This document shows, one piece after another, positions 28,018-40,281 of a stretch of DNA of 64,000 nucleotides; the first letter of the stretch is position 1, and every line of letters begins with the position of its first letter. Below the pieces are notes generated by a model that had not been told where the DNA came from, did no database searches, and saw only the letters and a program-made list of their open reading frames with translations. The stretch is from Phanerochaete sordida. Lineage: Eukaryota > Basidiomycota > Agaricomycetes > Polyporales > Phanerochaetaceae. Made by a program: the position numbers and the translations under genes. The DNA lies in assembly GCA_019973155.2 (NCBI GenBank), contig BPQB01000034.1:276679-340678 (forward strand), in the 5' to 3' direction.

Positions 28018-28757
28018 GGCCGCGGATGCTGTTGGTGCGTGTTGATGTGCAGCAACGTGGCCCGAGAGGCACTAGAAGGCTGCCCAACAAGGCTGGCTGA
28101 CGGCGGAGCGGGGCTGAGCACCCACAAGTGTGTCAATGTACGCAAATATTTACCTGAAGATGTGTTTGTCGTCGGTGGGGCTCGAAGCGAGCGTCGGTGG
28201 TTGGCTGATGCGGTCAACGTAGGTCCGCGTCCGAAATGGCGAGTCGCGTAGCGTGACGGCTCGTCGCGTGGCGAGCGTGACCACGTTTGGCCCAGCTCCA
28301 TGGCATCGCTTGCGCAACTTGCGGTCAAAATTCTGCTCAGCGGGGGTGGTTATGCGACGGTGTCGACAACCCACAGCAACGACGGTCTCGCAGGGCGAAA
28401 AATACGCCAGAAAATCCGAAAACGCTGCCTCGCATGTCACCCGCCAAGCGCGGTCGGTCACATCACGAAATACCATGCTGTCTTGGTGTAGATTCTCCAC
28501 GCATCCCTCGTTCTCTGCGCACTCGTAGCGACATACGGCCTGCGTCGATGGTTGCAGCCCGAAACATGGGAGATCTGCGGCAGTCGGGAGGCGGTGTCGT
28601 TTCAGAGGCTGGTCCGGAAAAGGCAGTGGTGATGTCGTGATGGCGGCTTGGTTCTCACGGCTACTAAACCGCCACGTCGTCACTTTGAACGCATCCCCGA
28701 CTCTCCTCGCTCCTTCACCGTTCTATACCTCTTCGTCCTTTGCCAGCCCCGCCCGCC

Positions 28758-30032
28758 ATGTCTTCGCGTATACACATCGCCCGCCCAGCCTCTGGAGGCT
28801 ACCAACCCGACCCACACGGCTTCGCCAACTCCCGCCCCTCCTCTGGTTACAGGGCCGCCAACCCCGATGACCCGCTCGAAAAGCTCCGTACCTTTGCGCG
28901 CACAGTCGAGGACAACGTCGACATCTACACCCAGCCCCTCAAGCCGCACCTGCCCGCAATCGGCAGGTTCCTCATCGTCGTCACCTTCCTCGAGGACTCA
29001 CTACGCATCATCTCCCAGTGGGGCGACCAGCTCTGGTACCTCCAGAGGTGCGCCCCGTCTCGCTCGTGTTCTGTCCGCTTCTTCCTGTTCTCACACGTAC
29101 CCTGCGTTTTCCCAGACACCGGCACTTCCCCTGGGGCATCTCGCATCTCTTCCTGGCACTCAATGTCATCGTGCGTGTCTCGGTTCAACTTCACGTGTCG
29201 CTTCCCACCCTAACACGTCTGCTTCACAAACCAGACGATGCTGGTTGGCTCGGGAGCAGTCATCACCAAGAGGTACACGGAATACGCTGTCGGCGGCCTC
29301 CTCGCCGTCGTCATCATGCAGGCGATTGGCTACGGTCTCCTCTTCGACCTCAACTTCTTCCTGCGCAACCTCTCGGTCATCGGCGGTCTGTTCATGGTCT
29401 TCAGTGACTCTATGTACACTCGCAAGACACTGTTCGCCGGCCTCCCCTCGTTGAGCGAGACGGACCGCAAGAAATAGTGAGTCTCCGCGTTAGCCTGACG
29501 CCCCTAACACTTATCACTTGCCCCACAGCTTCTTGCTCGCTGGACGTGTTCTCCTTATCTTCCTCTTCATTGGCTTCGCCTTCCGTGGCGAATGGAGCAT
29601 TGGACGCGCTTTCCTGTCGCTCTTCGGTCTCGCCGCGTGCACCATGGTTGCCATTGGCTTCAAGGCCAAGTGGTCTGCGGCATTCCTCGTCCTCGTCCTC
29701 AGCGTCTTCAACGTCTTCATCAACAACTGGTGGAGCGTTCACAGCGCGCACCCTCAGCGCGACTTCCTGAAGTGAGTTTCGGCGCGATCTGCGTTCAAGT
29801 ACGCGAGCTGACCCGCGCTTTGCCAGATACGACTTCTTCCAGACTCTCTGTATGTCCGACGTTACCTTTACTCGGACTATTACTAAACTTGGGTTCGTTA
29901 GCCATTGTCGGAGGTCTGATTCTGTTGGTGAACATGGGTCCTGGTACGTCACCGGCTACTTCAGACGCGCGCACATCCGCTGATCATACCATAGGTGGCC
30001 TGTCCGTCGACGAAAAGAAGAAGACGTTCTAG
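28758..30032 (+). CDS. ER cargo receptor, Surf4/Erv29 family
   Basis: Multi-pass ER protein that packages soluble secretory cargo into COPII vesicles. Seven exons (28758-29047, 29116-29170, 29235-29476, 29529-29771, 29827-29849, 29902-29943, 29995-30032) give 310 residues in phase. After a polar N-terminus the family signature reads FLIVVTFLEDSLRI and QWGDQLWYL, then several hydrophobic spans (GGLLAVVIMQAIGYGLLF, LLIFLFIGFAF, AFLVLVLSVFNVFINNWW, LSIVGGLILLVNMGPG). The C-terminus ends KKKTF, matching the dilysine KKxx signal for COPI retrieval to the ER. Two exons are only 23 and 42 nt. The chosen start is the first ATG of the frame. Confidence 0.95.
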
Positions 30033-30503
30033 GCGGACGTGAAAACACGGAGCCTTCCAACGGCAGGCAGGATTTCCCCCTATCGATTTGTATACCGCCG
30101 GACGCGACCTCATATCCACTACCAGCCGTAGGCGAGAGAACGATGTGTGGGAGAGGGCGGGGACTGGTTTTCTCTATATATTATTTTTGTGTTCCAATAG
30201 GATGCATTGGCTGGACTACCGGACGTTCGAGTTGGAGCTAGACTGTCTGCTGTACATGTGTTGCTCGGGGCTGCTCTGGCTGCGCGACGCTGCCTCCTGT
30301 GCTAAAGCACAAGCGCCCATATTTAGCTCGCGTGATTTAGCCGACGAATTTGATTGGCCAGGAATTTTGTCCGGCGTCTCTGACCTCTTGCCCGAACGCT
30401 CTGCGGGGCGCACTCTGGCGCACTCTCCTGGACACTATCCGCTTGTCTGGTCTCCCCTCCCTCATCTCTCCGGTGTAGTTGGCTTTGGATACCCTTCACG
30501 ACA

Positions 30504-33104
30504 ATGGCGACACTACCAGACCCCGATTCGGTCAAAGTCTACACAGTCAATGGTGCTGCATCCGGCTCCTCTTCTTCATTACCTGACTGGCTCACTCGCA
30601 AACGCGCTGTGAAGGAAAAGGGCAAGCGGGCGGCGGTAAAGGAGCAAGTCGAGGGGACCCTAGAGCTCATACAGTCCTTCGAATTCCCTGAGGCGAGCAA
30701 CCGCGTAAAAACGAGCAGGGACGGGCACCATGTCGTTGCGACTGGAACGTACAAGCCGCAGATCAGGGTCTGGGACCTGGACCAGCTCTCTCTGAAGTTC
30801 GAACGGCATTCAGACGCAGAGAATGTCGACTTTATTGTGAGTGAGTCTTCCCTTCGTGCGCTTCCCGCCGGACGCGAGTGCTCATTCGCCCTGCAGCTGC
30901 TCTCCGATGACTGGACAAAGTCAATACACCTCCAAAACGACCGCTCGGTCGAGTTCCACAATCAGGGCGGCCTCTACTACCGCACGCGAATACCCCGTTT
31001 CGGCCGTGCGCTCGCCTACCACTTCCCGTCCTGCGACGCCCTCATCGCGGGCGCCGGGAACGAGGTCTACCGCCTCAACCTCGCCGAGGGCCGCTTCATG
31101 ACCCCGCTCGTGCTCGAGGGCGACGGCGACGCCGTGCCCGGCGTGAACTGCATCGACGTCAACCCCGCGCACCAGCTCTTCGCCTTCGGCGTGGAGGGCA
31201 ACGGCACCGTGGAATTCTGGGACCCACGCTCGCGCGCGCGTGTCGGCCTGCTCAGGCTGCCGCTCGGCCGCCTGCTGCCCGCCGGCGCCGCGGGCGCCGC
31301 GCTGCCTGGGCTCGAGGACGCCGCGGGGGGCCCCGCGGTGTCCGTCACCGCGCTCGCGTCGCGCGCGGACGGGCTCTCGTACGCGGTCGGGACGTCGACG
31401 GGGCACACGCTGCTGTACGACATCCGCTCGGCGCGCCCCTTTGCGGTGAAGGACCAAGGGTACGGGCTGCCCGTGAAGAACGTCGCGTGGATCGAGGGCG
31501 GGAGCAGGATGGCCGGCGAGGGCCTGGTGCTCAGCGCGGACCGGAAGGTCATCAAAATCTGGGACAAGAACGCGGTGCGTGCGCCGCGCCGTGCGCTCTG
31601 CTATCGCGTACATCACTACTGACACGCTACTGCTCCCGCAGCCTTCCGCGAACTTTACTTCTATTACGCCTGCTTCGGATATTAACGACGTCCACCATTT
31701 ACCCGGGAGCGGTCTTCTTATGCTCGCGAATGAGGGCATACAGATGACCACGTACTACATTCCCCAGCTCGGCCCAGCGCCGCGATGGTGCAGTTTCCTT
31801 GAAAATCTCACGGAAGAGATGGAAGACCAGACCACGCGGACTGCGTATCAGGATTTCAAGTTCGTCGAGCGCAGCGAACTGGCGAGGTACGTATTTGTAT
31901 TGATAGAACCTTGCGTGCATGAGCTCATGTCGTTCGCAGCCTCGGTCTGGACCACCTCATTGGCACGCCGGCGCTCAAGCCGTACATGCACGGCTACTTC
32001 CTGTCCCTGCAGCTGTACGACACCGCGCGACTCATTGCGAATCCGTATGTGTACGAGGAGCACCGCGAGCGTGCGATCCGGGAGAAAATGGAGAAGATGG
32101 CCGAGACGCGCATTCGCACGCGGAAGGACGCGGCGGTCAAGGTCAACAAGGCGTTGGCTGAGAAGATCAGGAAGGACGACGAGCGCGAGCGCAAGAAGGC
32201 CGAGAAGAAGGCCGCGCGCAAGGCGACATCCGCCGAGGATGATGCCATGGACGTCGATGAGAACGCGGCGGGCGAGCCTGGGAAGGCCGCGGAGAAGGCC
32301 ACGCTCCTCAACGACCCCCGCTTCAAGGACCTCTTCGAGGACCCCGAGTTCCAGGTCGACGAGACGAGCAGGGAGTTCGCGCTCCTCAACCCCTCGTCCG
32401 TCGCCCAGCGGCAGAACCAGGGCGCGGCGCGTGCGGGCGGCCGGACGCGGACGGCGGTCGAGTCCGAGGAGGAGGAGAGCGACAAGGTCTCCTCCGACGG
32501 GCTCGACGACAGCGCGAGCGAGAGCGGCGAGGGGAGCGGCGGCGAGAGGGAGAGCGAAGACAGCGACGCTGCCGGCGGTACGTGGCATTAGTACATACAC
32601 GGCGGACCGCCGCTGATCACGACGTCTTTTCTAGAACTGTGGACAGACGACATCCGTGCGCGTGCCGCTGCCCGCGAGAGCGTCGCCAAGCAGAAAAAGG
32701 GCCCCGTCCGCCGCACCGCGAACGTGCGTCTCGTGCCCATGCGTGCGCAGGGCGACGGCGCGGGGCGGTTCGACCGGAACGCGACGTTTGGCCAGCGCCG
32801 CGCGACGGCGCCCGCGCAGGGCAAGGGCCGCACGGCGGGCTTCGAGGGCGCCCGGTTCGCGGCGGACGGCGGCGTCGAGATGACATACATCCCGTCCGCG
32901 TCTGCGGCCGCAGACGACGACGCAGGCCGGGGCGGCAGGGCCGCGGGCGCGCCCAGGCGCAAGGGCGTCGAGACGTTCGGCGCCGGGATGGAGAAGGGCG
33001 GCGCGGAGCCTGAGGCGGCGCTGAGCGAGGCTGAGCGCCGCGGGCGCACGCAGCGCAGGAAGGGCATGCGCAGCGGGAGCAAGAACACGTTCAGGCGGCT
33101 GTAG
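30504..33104 (+). CDS. Ribosome biogenesis WD40 protein, Enp2/NOL10 family
   Basis: Nucleolar WD40 protein needed for 18S rRNA maturation in the small-subunit processome. Five exons (30504-30836, 30897-31574, 31642-31886, 31940-32577, 32635-33104) give 787 residues. The N-terminus VKVYTVNG...LPDWLTRKR and the core blocks FEFPEASNRVKTSRDG, ATGTYKPQIRVWDL, LSLKFERHSD, LSDDWTKSIHLQNDRSVEFH and YYRTRIPRFGRALAYHFPSCD follow the NOL10 order closely. After the propeller comes the conserved LGLDHLIGTPALKPYMHGYF segment. A highly charged Lys/Glu tail follows, with FKDLFEDPEFQVDE and C-terminal RRKGMRSGSKNTFRRL. An insertion of Ala/Gly-rich sequence near residues 235-270 lengthens one blade. Confidence 0.95.
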
Positions 33105-33510
33105 GGCCCGTGGGCGACGTCCTGCGCGTGCGCCTGTGCCTGCGCCTGGAGTTACGAGAGACCCTTGTGTTTTAGATTCGCTGTCCTGTACTACGCCTAC
33201 AGCAGGCCCTCGTATAACGCCGTCTGCCACCGATCCAAGCGTCGACTCCGCGACAGACCACGGCCGATCCCGGGCCCCAATGAAAACGACCCCCTACCCG
33301 CGAGCCTTATTGACTCCCCGTGCCGCGCAGGCAGCGTATCAGAGCGTGTCGTAATCCCGGGCGGCGCGTCCCTGGCGATGCGGTGGCGGACGGGTAATCC
33401 CCCGTTTCTGGACGGGGCACGGGACGCCTCTGCTCTGTTGATAGTAGTATCGATCGGGGACGTGTGGAATGCTAATCCTGGGAAGCATGAAGTCTATTGT
33501 GAGTGGTGCG

Positions 33511-35308
33511 TTATGCGTTCCCAGCAGCTGGAGCCTTCTTGAGAGTCTCCGCACTCGCATGCGCAGGAGCCTGACCCTGGGCCTGTGCGCCGCCAATGGC
33601 GAGTCCGCCGATGCGCGGCTCGAAGGGGCTGCTCCCTGGGTTCAAATCAGATTTGATCCCTCGAGGTTCAAAGGGTGGGGCCCTGCTCGACAAATTCGAC
33701 GCGCTCGGCGGCGCCGGAGAAGGGTTCGTTGAGGAACCAGACGTGCTGCTGCCGGCATTCGACGGCGGCGTCCGCCTCACGGCAGGCAGTGAGCTTGTGT
33801 GCGCGTGGCCGCTGCCCTGCAGGTGGATCACGCCAGGGCCGGCGGGCAGATTGGTTCTCCCTCCGTGCCCTGGACGCTGGATGGGCTCCGGTCGTGCGAT
33901 GGGCGCAGGCGCCCCCCGCTGCTGTTGCTGCTGTTGCTGCTGGTGTGTCGGGTGCGAATGGCGTTTGCGCGGATGGGAAGCGTGGCCCGTATGCCCATGC
34001 GAGTGGGAGCGGCCAGGGCTGATGTGTGCGTGCGCGTGGGGCGCGTGTCCGTCTTCCTGACTCGCGTCGTGCTCGCCCTCGCCCGGCTCCTCGAACGAGT
34101 AGCCATATGGGTCGCTCTCTATGCGCTCGCGCTCCTCCTCGAGGCGGCGCAGCTTCTCTTCCAGCTCGCCGAGGGCCCCGCCCGGGCCCTCGAGTTTCTC
34201 GCGCCGGGTGGACAGCCGCTCCATGCGTCCCGCGAGGCCTGCCAATTCAGCCTGCCTGGCTTCGACCCGCTTCCTCTCCCTGAGCTCGGCCTCCTCTCGG
34301 CGGCGGCGGACGTCGTCTGCCTCCGCGCGCACACGCTCCCACTCGCGCTCGACCTCGTCGCGCCGCTGCACGAGCGCGGGCAGCGACTCCTCGAGCTCCT
34401 GGACCCGCTCCTGCACCTGCTCGGCCGCCGCGAGGGCCTGGCGCGCCGCCTCCTGCAGCGCCCGTGCCTTCTGTCGCGCACGCAGCTCTGCGGGGGCCGC
34501 ACGCTCGGACGCCCTCTTCAGCGCATCGATCTCCGCTCGCAGGGCAGCGTCGGCCTTCTGCGCATCCCTGCGCGCCGACTTTAGCGTGCTCGTCAGGGTG
34601 GCGTGTTCAGCAGTCAACAAGGATAACGTGTGATTGAGTTGCATCCTTCGGTCCTCCAGGGAGAAACTGGGTGATGGGGTAGGAGCGTCGGAAGGGCTCG
34701 AGTGCGGGGGCAGGGTCATCCCGTTGGCGTCCGACTGCGAAGTGGCTATTGACAGTGCCTGGTCGGACTGCTCCGCAATCTCCGAGACGAGCGACGAGTC
34801 CGCTGTGCCGTCGGCCTCTGAGGGTCTCGGGGCAGCGTCTGCCGAGAGATGTGAATAGCCCGCTCTCGATCGGAGGCCGTTGTGCGAACATACCTGTCGT
34901 AATCTGGCTACGCAGCGAGTTTTCGTTCGGTACGATGCCGAGCTCGACGTCGTACTGTCTGCCTGGCATGAGTCCGAAGAGGATAATCACCGCCTGGTCC
35001 GCCTCGTCGTCGATCTTCATGAGCACGCGCTGCCATGGCGTTCCGTTGACCTTCACGGAGAGGCCTTTCGAGAGGACGTCTGAGACAATTTGGACGCCAC
35101 GAGAGCCGCCGCTGCCCTCCGAGGCGTCTTCGTCTTCATCATTCGTAATCCCGAGCGAGGCGAGCGACTGCTCGACGGAAGCGGCGTCGGAAAGGCCTAG
35201 CGGTGAAGAGAGGATGAAAGTAGCTGAGACAGACGTAATCTCTCGTACTGCGAGAGACAGCGATGGCCGCCAAGGGCGTATAGAGTGCCACGGCGAGTGG
35301 TCGTTCAT
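33511..35308 (-). CDS. Coiled-coil protein with N-terminal conserved fungal domain, unknown function
   Basis: Two exons (35308-34894 and 34838-33511) give 580 residues. The first 135 residues form a compact domain with a beta-rich look: TSVSATFILSSPLG, VSDVLSKGLSVKVNGTPWQRV and AVIILFGLMPGRQYDVELGIV. The last phrase resembles the end of a fibronectin type III fold, but I cannot confirm it. Residues of about 200-385 are a long coiled coil (LTAEHATLTSTLKSARRDAQ onward). The remainder is disordered, with His/Ser-rich sequence, a run of eight Gln and Pro-rich blocks. I do not recognise the family. It converges on the Enp2 gene and shares a divergent promoter area with nothing obvious upstream. 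Confidence 0.75.
33921..33943. repeat. CAG/CTG microsatellite encoding polyglutamine
   Basis: A run of TGC/TGT triplets on the plus strand encodes eight consecutive Gln on the minus-strand coiled-coil protein. It is likely to vary in length between strains. Confidence 0.7.
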
Positions 35309-35693
35309 GGCTGCAGCGGCGGAGCCTCGTGAAGGTCGTGAGATGTCGTAAAGTGGGTGTCTTCGTCAGGTATACGATGTGAAGCCTCTTGGGAGCTTCT
35401 GCAGTTGGTTCAAGCACAAGATTTGAGGGAGGTGGAGGATGTTCTCCAGGTGCTCATGACATTCGAGAAAATGAAGCAAAATATAGCGGAAATTCGGACA
35501 AGCATGTTGCCTCTTGATCGGCGCCCGCCACGTATGGCAACTATGAGCGTCTGCCCGCCCTGATGCGCCCACGGCTCCGAGGCCGACAAGCCGCCGTCCG
35601 TCTTTACACACAACCACCATCGTTCAGAACAAAATACATTCCAGGATTATCCGTTATCTAATAGTACATCCCCTGGGCGAACACGAAAGCTTC

Positions 35694-37024
35694 CTATGCA
35701 TCCTCCGACACGACAATAACCGCCTTGCCGAGGTTCGAGCCCAAGTGGACAGACGCAAGGGCCTCGCCAGTCTGCTTGAGCGTGAAGCGGTGCTCACGGC
35801 TGGTGATCTTGCCCTCGAGGAAGAGCGGAGTGACGACGTCGTAGAAGCGGGGCAGGGCGGCCGCTGACGGGCCAGTGCCGACGGTGAAGCCATGGACAGT
35901 GAGGCTGCGCTCGAAGATCTCCTCGAAGTGCTGGCAGGAACAGGTCAGTCGCGCTTTGTGCATCCAAGGAGCAGCTCTACTCACCTTGACGGCACTTCCC
36001 TCGCCGTTCTTGCTTGCTGCGCTGATCGCGCCGCAGGCAATAATCACACCCTGGCTGTTCATGTTCACCAGCGCGGCGTCGAGCGTGGGACCGGCGACAT
36101 TGTCCCAGTAGCTTTGCAGCATGCCGTCAGCACATCGTCAAAGCTCCACCAAGCTCTCAACGTACATGTCGATGGGTCCGTGCTCCCGAAGGACCTTCTC
36201 AACATCCTCCTCCTTGTAGTTGATCGCCACGTCGACACCAATGTCCTTCAGGATCTTGATCTTTTCAGGTGAGCCGGCAGAAGCGATGACCTTGATGTTA
36301 GGGTTGCAGATCTTCGCGTACTCGCACACGAAACTGCATTGTTCGTCAGAAGACCGAGGCTCGTTCAACAAGTAAATACACGTACGTTCCAACAGCGCCA
36401 GCACCACCAGAGACGAAGACGGTCTTGCTCGTCTTGGCCTTCTCCTTGCCAAACACGTCGAACGCGATGAAGCCGGTCTTGCCGGCGAGACCAAGAGTGC
36501 CGGTGTACACGGAGGCAGGGATGGAAGCGGGGCGGTCGATCTTTGTGATGTACCGCAGGAAGTGCATCTGGTCGGCGGGAGGCGGCCAGATGGAGTACTC
36601 CTGGAAGTCTGCACGCTGGTAAGTCTCAAGTCAGGGATATGCAGTAAGTCACGTACTGATGAAGCCATCCACGAAGTCACCAGCCTTGAAGTTGGGGTCC
36701 TCGCTGCGAAGAACAGTGGCAACACCGAAGTTGTCGACTCTGCAGAATGTCAATACTGTGGCGCACGCAGCAGCCCGAGGCGACTCACGGCTTGTTCAGC
36801 TTCAGGACCGGGCAGAAGGTGGTGCGCGCGCTGTCCGGCTCGCGCATGCGGTAGCGCATGTACGGGTCGCTGCTCAGCGCGACGGTCTTGAGCAGGACAC
36901 CGCCGTTGAGCGGGACGTTGTCCAGGTCGATCTCCTCCTCGACGTACTTGACCGTCTCGCCGGGGACGATCAGGTCCGCGGGCTGCTGGACATAGTACAC
37001 GGTACCGTTCTTGACGACAGGCAT
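35694..37024 (-). CDS. NADP-dependent MDR reductase (alkenal/prostaglandin reductase type)
   Basis: Zinc-free medium-chain reductase of the leukotriene B4 12-hydroxydehydrogenase/alkenal double-bond reductase group, which reduces the C=C bond of enals and enones with NADPH. From ATG 37024: MPVVKNGTVYY, then VLLKTVALSSDPYMRYRM typical of the group, and DFVDGFINFQEYSIW. The nucleotide motif is VFVSGGAGAVGTF, then ICNPNIKVIASAGSPEKI and GVDVAINYKEED. The substrate-side block reads IDIYWDNVAGPTLDAALVNMN, and the C-terminus is GSNLGKAVIVVSEDA. No catalytic or structural zinc cysteines are present, as expected. Six exons join in phase. It is divergent from the nitronate monooxygenase gene, about 1 kb away. 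Confidence 0.9.
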
Positions 37025-37786
37025 GTCTGGCAGAGAGGGGACGACGTGGAGGAGGTGGAGGTCGGGAGAGGTGTGATCGCCTGGCTATTGTCTGCGTTCT
37101 TATAGAGAGCTCGGTCTGTTCCACGGCGTAGCCGAGGCGCACTGGACGCATGCCAGCGTGGCACCGGTTACCAAGGGGCAATCATTCTGGCTGGGACGTT
37201 CCATAACGCACCTGAAGCGAAGTGCCTGGTTTGCACAAGTGTGGAACGACACATCGGATCGCGCCTGGCGCTGCGTTCTGGGCAGCGGGCGCACGCGCAC
37301 GCGTAAACTAAACGCGATGCCTTTCGCATCCATCAGATGCGTCTGTCTCCACCGCTGTGTGCTAGGCCAGGGATGGGCACGGGTTCTCGTCTGCCTGCGT
37401 AAACGAGCACACGAAACGCCGCAGGATGTCGAGGATCCTGTCAACACAAACGTCGACGACGCTGGACTCCGCGGGGCGAGGGCCCGTGCCCACTCCGAGA
37501 CTCTCGGAGTCTTACAGGGATGCAGGCCCAATACTGCATTGCACAGCCGGGCTGCCCCCAGGGATCAGGATAATGGCGCGCTGAGACTCGCCTCGTGCTC
37601 CGTCTCGCACTGTCGCGGTTCGACGCCAGCCTGCGCGCATTGCCATCCTGCGGAAGCAGATCACGCGCCAGAGATGTGAAACTTCCCCGTACTCGTCCCC
37701 CTCGCACACACACCTCGCTCGCGCCCGTCCGCGCAGCACTTCGCCCAAACCCAAACCTTCTGCGCGTGAGACACTGTGTGGGCACG

Positions 37787-37793
37787 TATAAAT
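37787..37793 (+). promoter_or_regulatory. TATA-like box upstream of nitronate monooxygenase
   Basis: TATAAAT, about 230 nt before the ATG at 38021 and on its strand. The distance implies either a long leader or a chance match. Confidence 0.3.
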
Positions 37794-38020
37794 GCCGGCT
37801 CGGACGCGAGGGGCCGTCCTGCCCTCTCCGACTCGCGAACGACATTGCAAAGCCGCATTTGGCATCCCGCTGACCGAAATAGGGCAAGCCCGCTATCGGA
37901 CCCTGCAGCTGTGCAGCTTTACACAACAGACCGACCGCACCACCGCCTCTCGTGCTCCAGAGCCTCAAGAACAAGGATAGCCCTGTGAGCTGCACGAACT
38001 GCACCAACCCAACACCCGCC

Positions 38021-39190
38021 ATGCAGCCCATCAAAACACAGCTCACCGAGCTCCTCGGCATGTGAAGCCCTGCGCTGCACGTCCCCCGCGCTGACACCCC
38101 GCCGCAGGCATCACGACGCCCATCATGAGTGCCCCCATGGGGTACACCTGGTCCGCAGATCTCGCCTGTGCAGTGCACAAGGCGGGGGGCTTCGGCCTCG
38201 TCGGCGCAGGTACGCCCCCAGCCCTCTGCGGGCCCCGCGACCGTGCTCACCGCGCGCCAGCGTTCGACACCTCCGAGCAGCTCCGCCACACGCTCGGGCG
38301 CGTGCGCACCGCGCTCGGCGTGCCCGCGGGCAAGGCCCTCCCGGTCGGCGTCGGCCTCGTCGGCTGGGTGCTCGACCAGACCGAGGCGTCCGAGGACCCG
38401 CGCATCCCCACCGTCCTCGACGCGCAGCCCGCGCTCATCTACTTCGCGTTCGGCGCGGACCTCGGGCGCCACGTCGCCGCCGTGCGCGCGCACGAGCGTG
38501 GCAGCACGCACAGGACGCTCGTCGCCGTCTGTGTGAGCACCGTCGAGGAGGCGCGCCGCGCCGCGGACGAGTGGCACGCGGACATCCTCGTCGCGCAAGG
38601 TACGCCGCCGCCTGCATACGCGCCGGGCGCGCTGACCGTCCTCTCCAGGCTTCGAGGCGGGCGGGCACTCGAGCGTGGACGCGCCGCCGGTGTCGATCCT
38701 CGTCGCAGGCGTGCTCGCGGCGCTCCCGGGCGGCCCGCCGGTCGTCGCCGCGGGCGGCGTCGCGACGGGCGCGCAGGCGGCCGCGCTGCTCACGCTCGGC
38801 GCGGCGGGCGTGCTGCTCGGCACGCGCCTGCTCTTCACGGACGAGTGCGGGTACACGCCCGCGCAGAAGGCGGCGGTCGTGCGCGCGGGGCACGGCGCGG
38901 CCGCGCACGCGGCGTGCCTCGACGAGGTCATGGGCCTCACGTGGCCGCGCGGCGTCGTCGGGCACGGGCTCGTGAACGGCGTCGTGCGTGACGCGCAGGA
39001 GGGCCTGCCGCTCGAGGAGCGCAAGCGGCGGTACGACGAGGGCAGGGCCCAAGGCGACACCGAGCGGCTCATCGTGTGGGCGGGCAAGGGCGTTGGGCTG
39101 ACGAGCGAGATCAGGCCTGCGGGAGAGGTTATCGTCCAACTCCATGAGGAAGCTGTCGCGGCGCTGCGCAGAGCGGCGTCGCTTCTGTGA
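38021..39190 (+). CDS. Nitronate monooxygenase (2-nitropropane dioxygenase family)
   Basis: FMN enzyme that oxidises alkyl nitronates to carbonyl compounds and nitrite. Four exons (38021-38057, 38108-38209, 38261-38599, 38649-39190) give 339 residues. The fold reads TELLGITTPIMSAPMGYTWSADLACAVHKAGGFG, then DILVAQGFEAGGHSS with the catalytic-base His of GGH. The FMN phosphate-binding part is VVAAGGVATGAQAAALLTLGAAGVLLGTRLL. The first intron joins in phase only if it uses a GC donor (G|GCATGT at 38058); otherwise translation would have to begin at the ATG at 38125, removing the conserved N-terminal strand. Coding sequence is extremely GC-rich, which opens a 548-codon frame on the other strand that I reject. 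Confidence 0.9.
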
Positions 39191-39419
39191 TTGCTTGCAT
39201 GTCAGAAGCCCTCCGTGTCCCTCGGACGCGGTCGAAATATGAGCCCTTCTCCCCGAAACATTCGTTCGTTTGTTGCTGCCCGAGGCGGGATCGACGCTGT
39301 GCAAACGCTATCTCTGATGCGCCACGACCAGGTACCGCAAAAACGGCTACATTCGCCTCCACGGGCACGCACTGCGCAGCATACCGTACACTTGTCTCGC
39401 ATCCATTGATCCTGGGGCG

Positions 39420-40281
39420 TCACGCGAAGGTGTGCGGCGGGAAGACCATCGGCCCCGCGACCTCGCTGCGCCTGTCCGCGCCGCAGAGCAGCTCGACGAG
39501 CGTGAGCGCGAACGGGAACGTCGTGCCTGGCCCGCGGCTGCGTGTGGCCGGCGTGAGCGGTGCGAGCTAAATGCGCAGGACCGCAAGACGCACCTCGTCA
39601 CGAGCGTGCCCGAGACGACGACGGGCTCCTCGCTGTACTCAAACTCTGCGGCGCGCGTGAGTGAGGCCCCCGCGTACGGGCGCGTGCGACTCGCCTTTCT
39701 CGAGCTCGGACTTCACGCTCGGGTGCGACGTGAGGGGCTGCTTCGGCAGACCCGCCGTCTTGGCCGCGAGGCTGCCTGTGCACAGATGTAAGCGGGGCAC
39801 TTGCACTGTGAGACTGCGTCGTGCATACCAGCGCAAATCATGCCAACAAACTTGCCCTCCTCCAGGAAGCGGCGCACGAGGTGCTGCACAGGCGCGCTGC
39901 CCGCGATCGTCGCCGCGCCCGTCGCGCCGCCGGGCACGACCAGCAAATCGAACTTGTCCTGCAGCACCCACCTCTATGGTCAGCCCAACGCGGCGCGCGG
40001 GCAGGCAGGACGCACCGGCGTGCAGTCCTGCGGCGAGAAGAACATGTCGGGCAGGATGTTGATCCCGCGCGAGCCGCGCGCGAACGGCGGGCTCGTGGAG
40101 CTTGCGTCCGCGCCCTCTGCGGCGACGTACGCCGACGCGCATGATACGCCGGCGCGCACGAGTGTGTCGTACGTGATGGTGCTGCGGGGCGTCGGCTTCA
40201 GCGCTGTCGGCAGGCGAACGCGCGGACGTACAATTCCATCTCCTCTGTGCCGTCGGCGATGAGGATGCAGGCTTTGGGCAT
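39420..40281 (-). CDS. DJ-1/PfpI family protein
   Basis: Small alpha/beta protein of the DJ-1/ThiJ/PfpI superfamily; members act as glutathione-independent glyoxalases, deglycase-like proteins or oxidative-stress sensors. The start MPKACILIADGTEEMEF is followed after an intron by TITYDTLVRAGV. The core has FDLLVVPGGATGA and the nucleophile elbow GMICAGSLAAKTAG with the reactive Cys. The protein ends SRGPGTTFPFALTLVELLCG...MVFPPHTFA, matching the DJ-1 TSRGPGTAFEFALAIVE region. Six exons join in phase; the intron at 39647-39694 uses a GC donor (AAAG|GCGAGT). It converges on the nitronate monooxygenase gene with 230 bases between stop codons. Confidence 0.92.

Noticed and set aside
31848..32600. 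250-codon minus-strand frame
   Set aside because: Antisense to the charged tail of the Enp2/NOL10 gene.
33635..33680. GGTTCAAAT and GGTTCAAAG, resembling a tRNA B box
   Set aside because: The segment is inside the coding exon of the coiled-coil protein, and no A box or acceptor stem is found.
37441..39087. 548-codon open frame on the minus strand
   Set aside because: It lies antisense to the nitronate monooxygenase gene, whose FMN motifs and phase-correct introns are clear. The frame is Arg/Ala/Pro-rich, as expected from the complement of GC-rich third positions.
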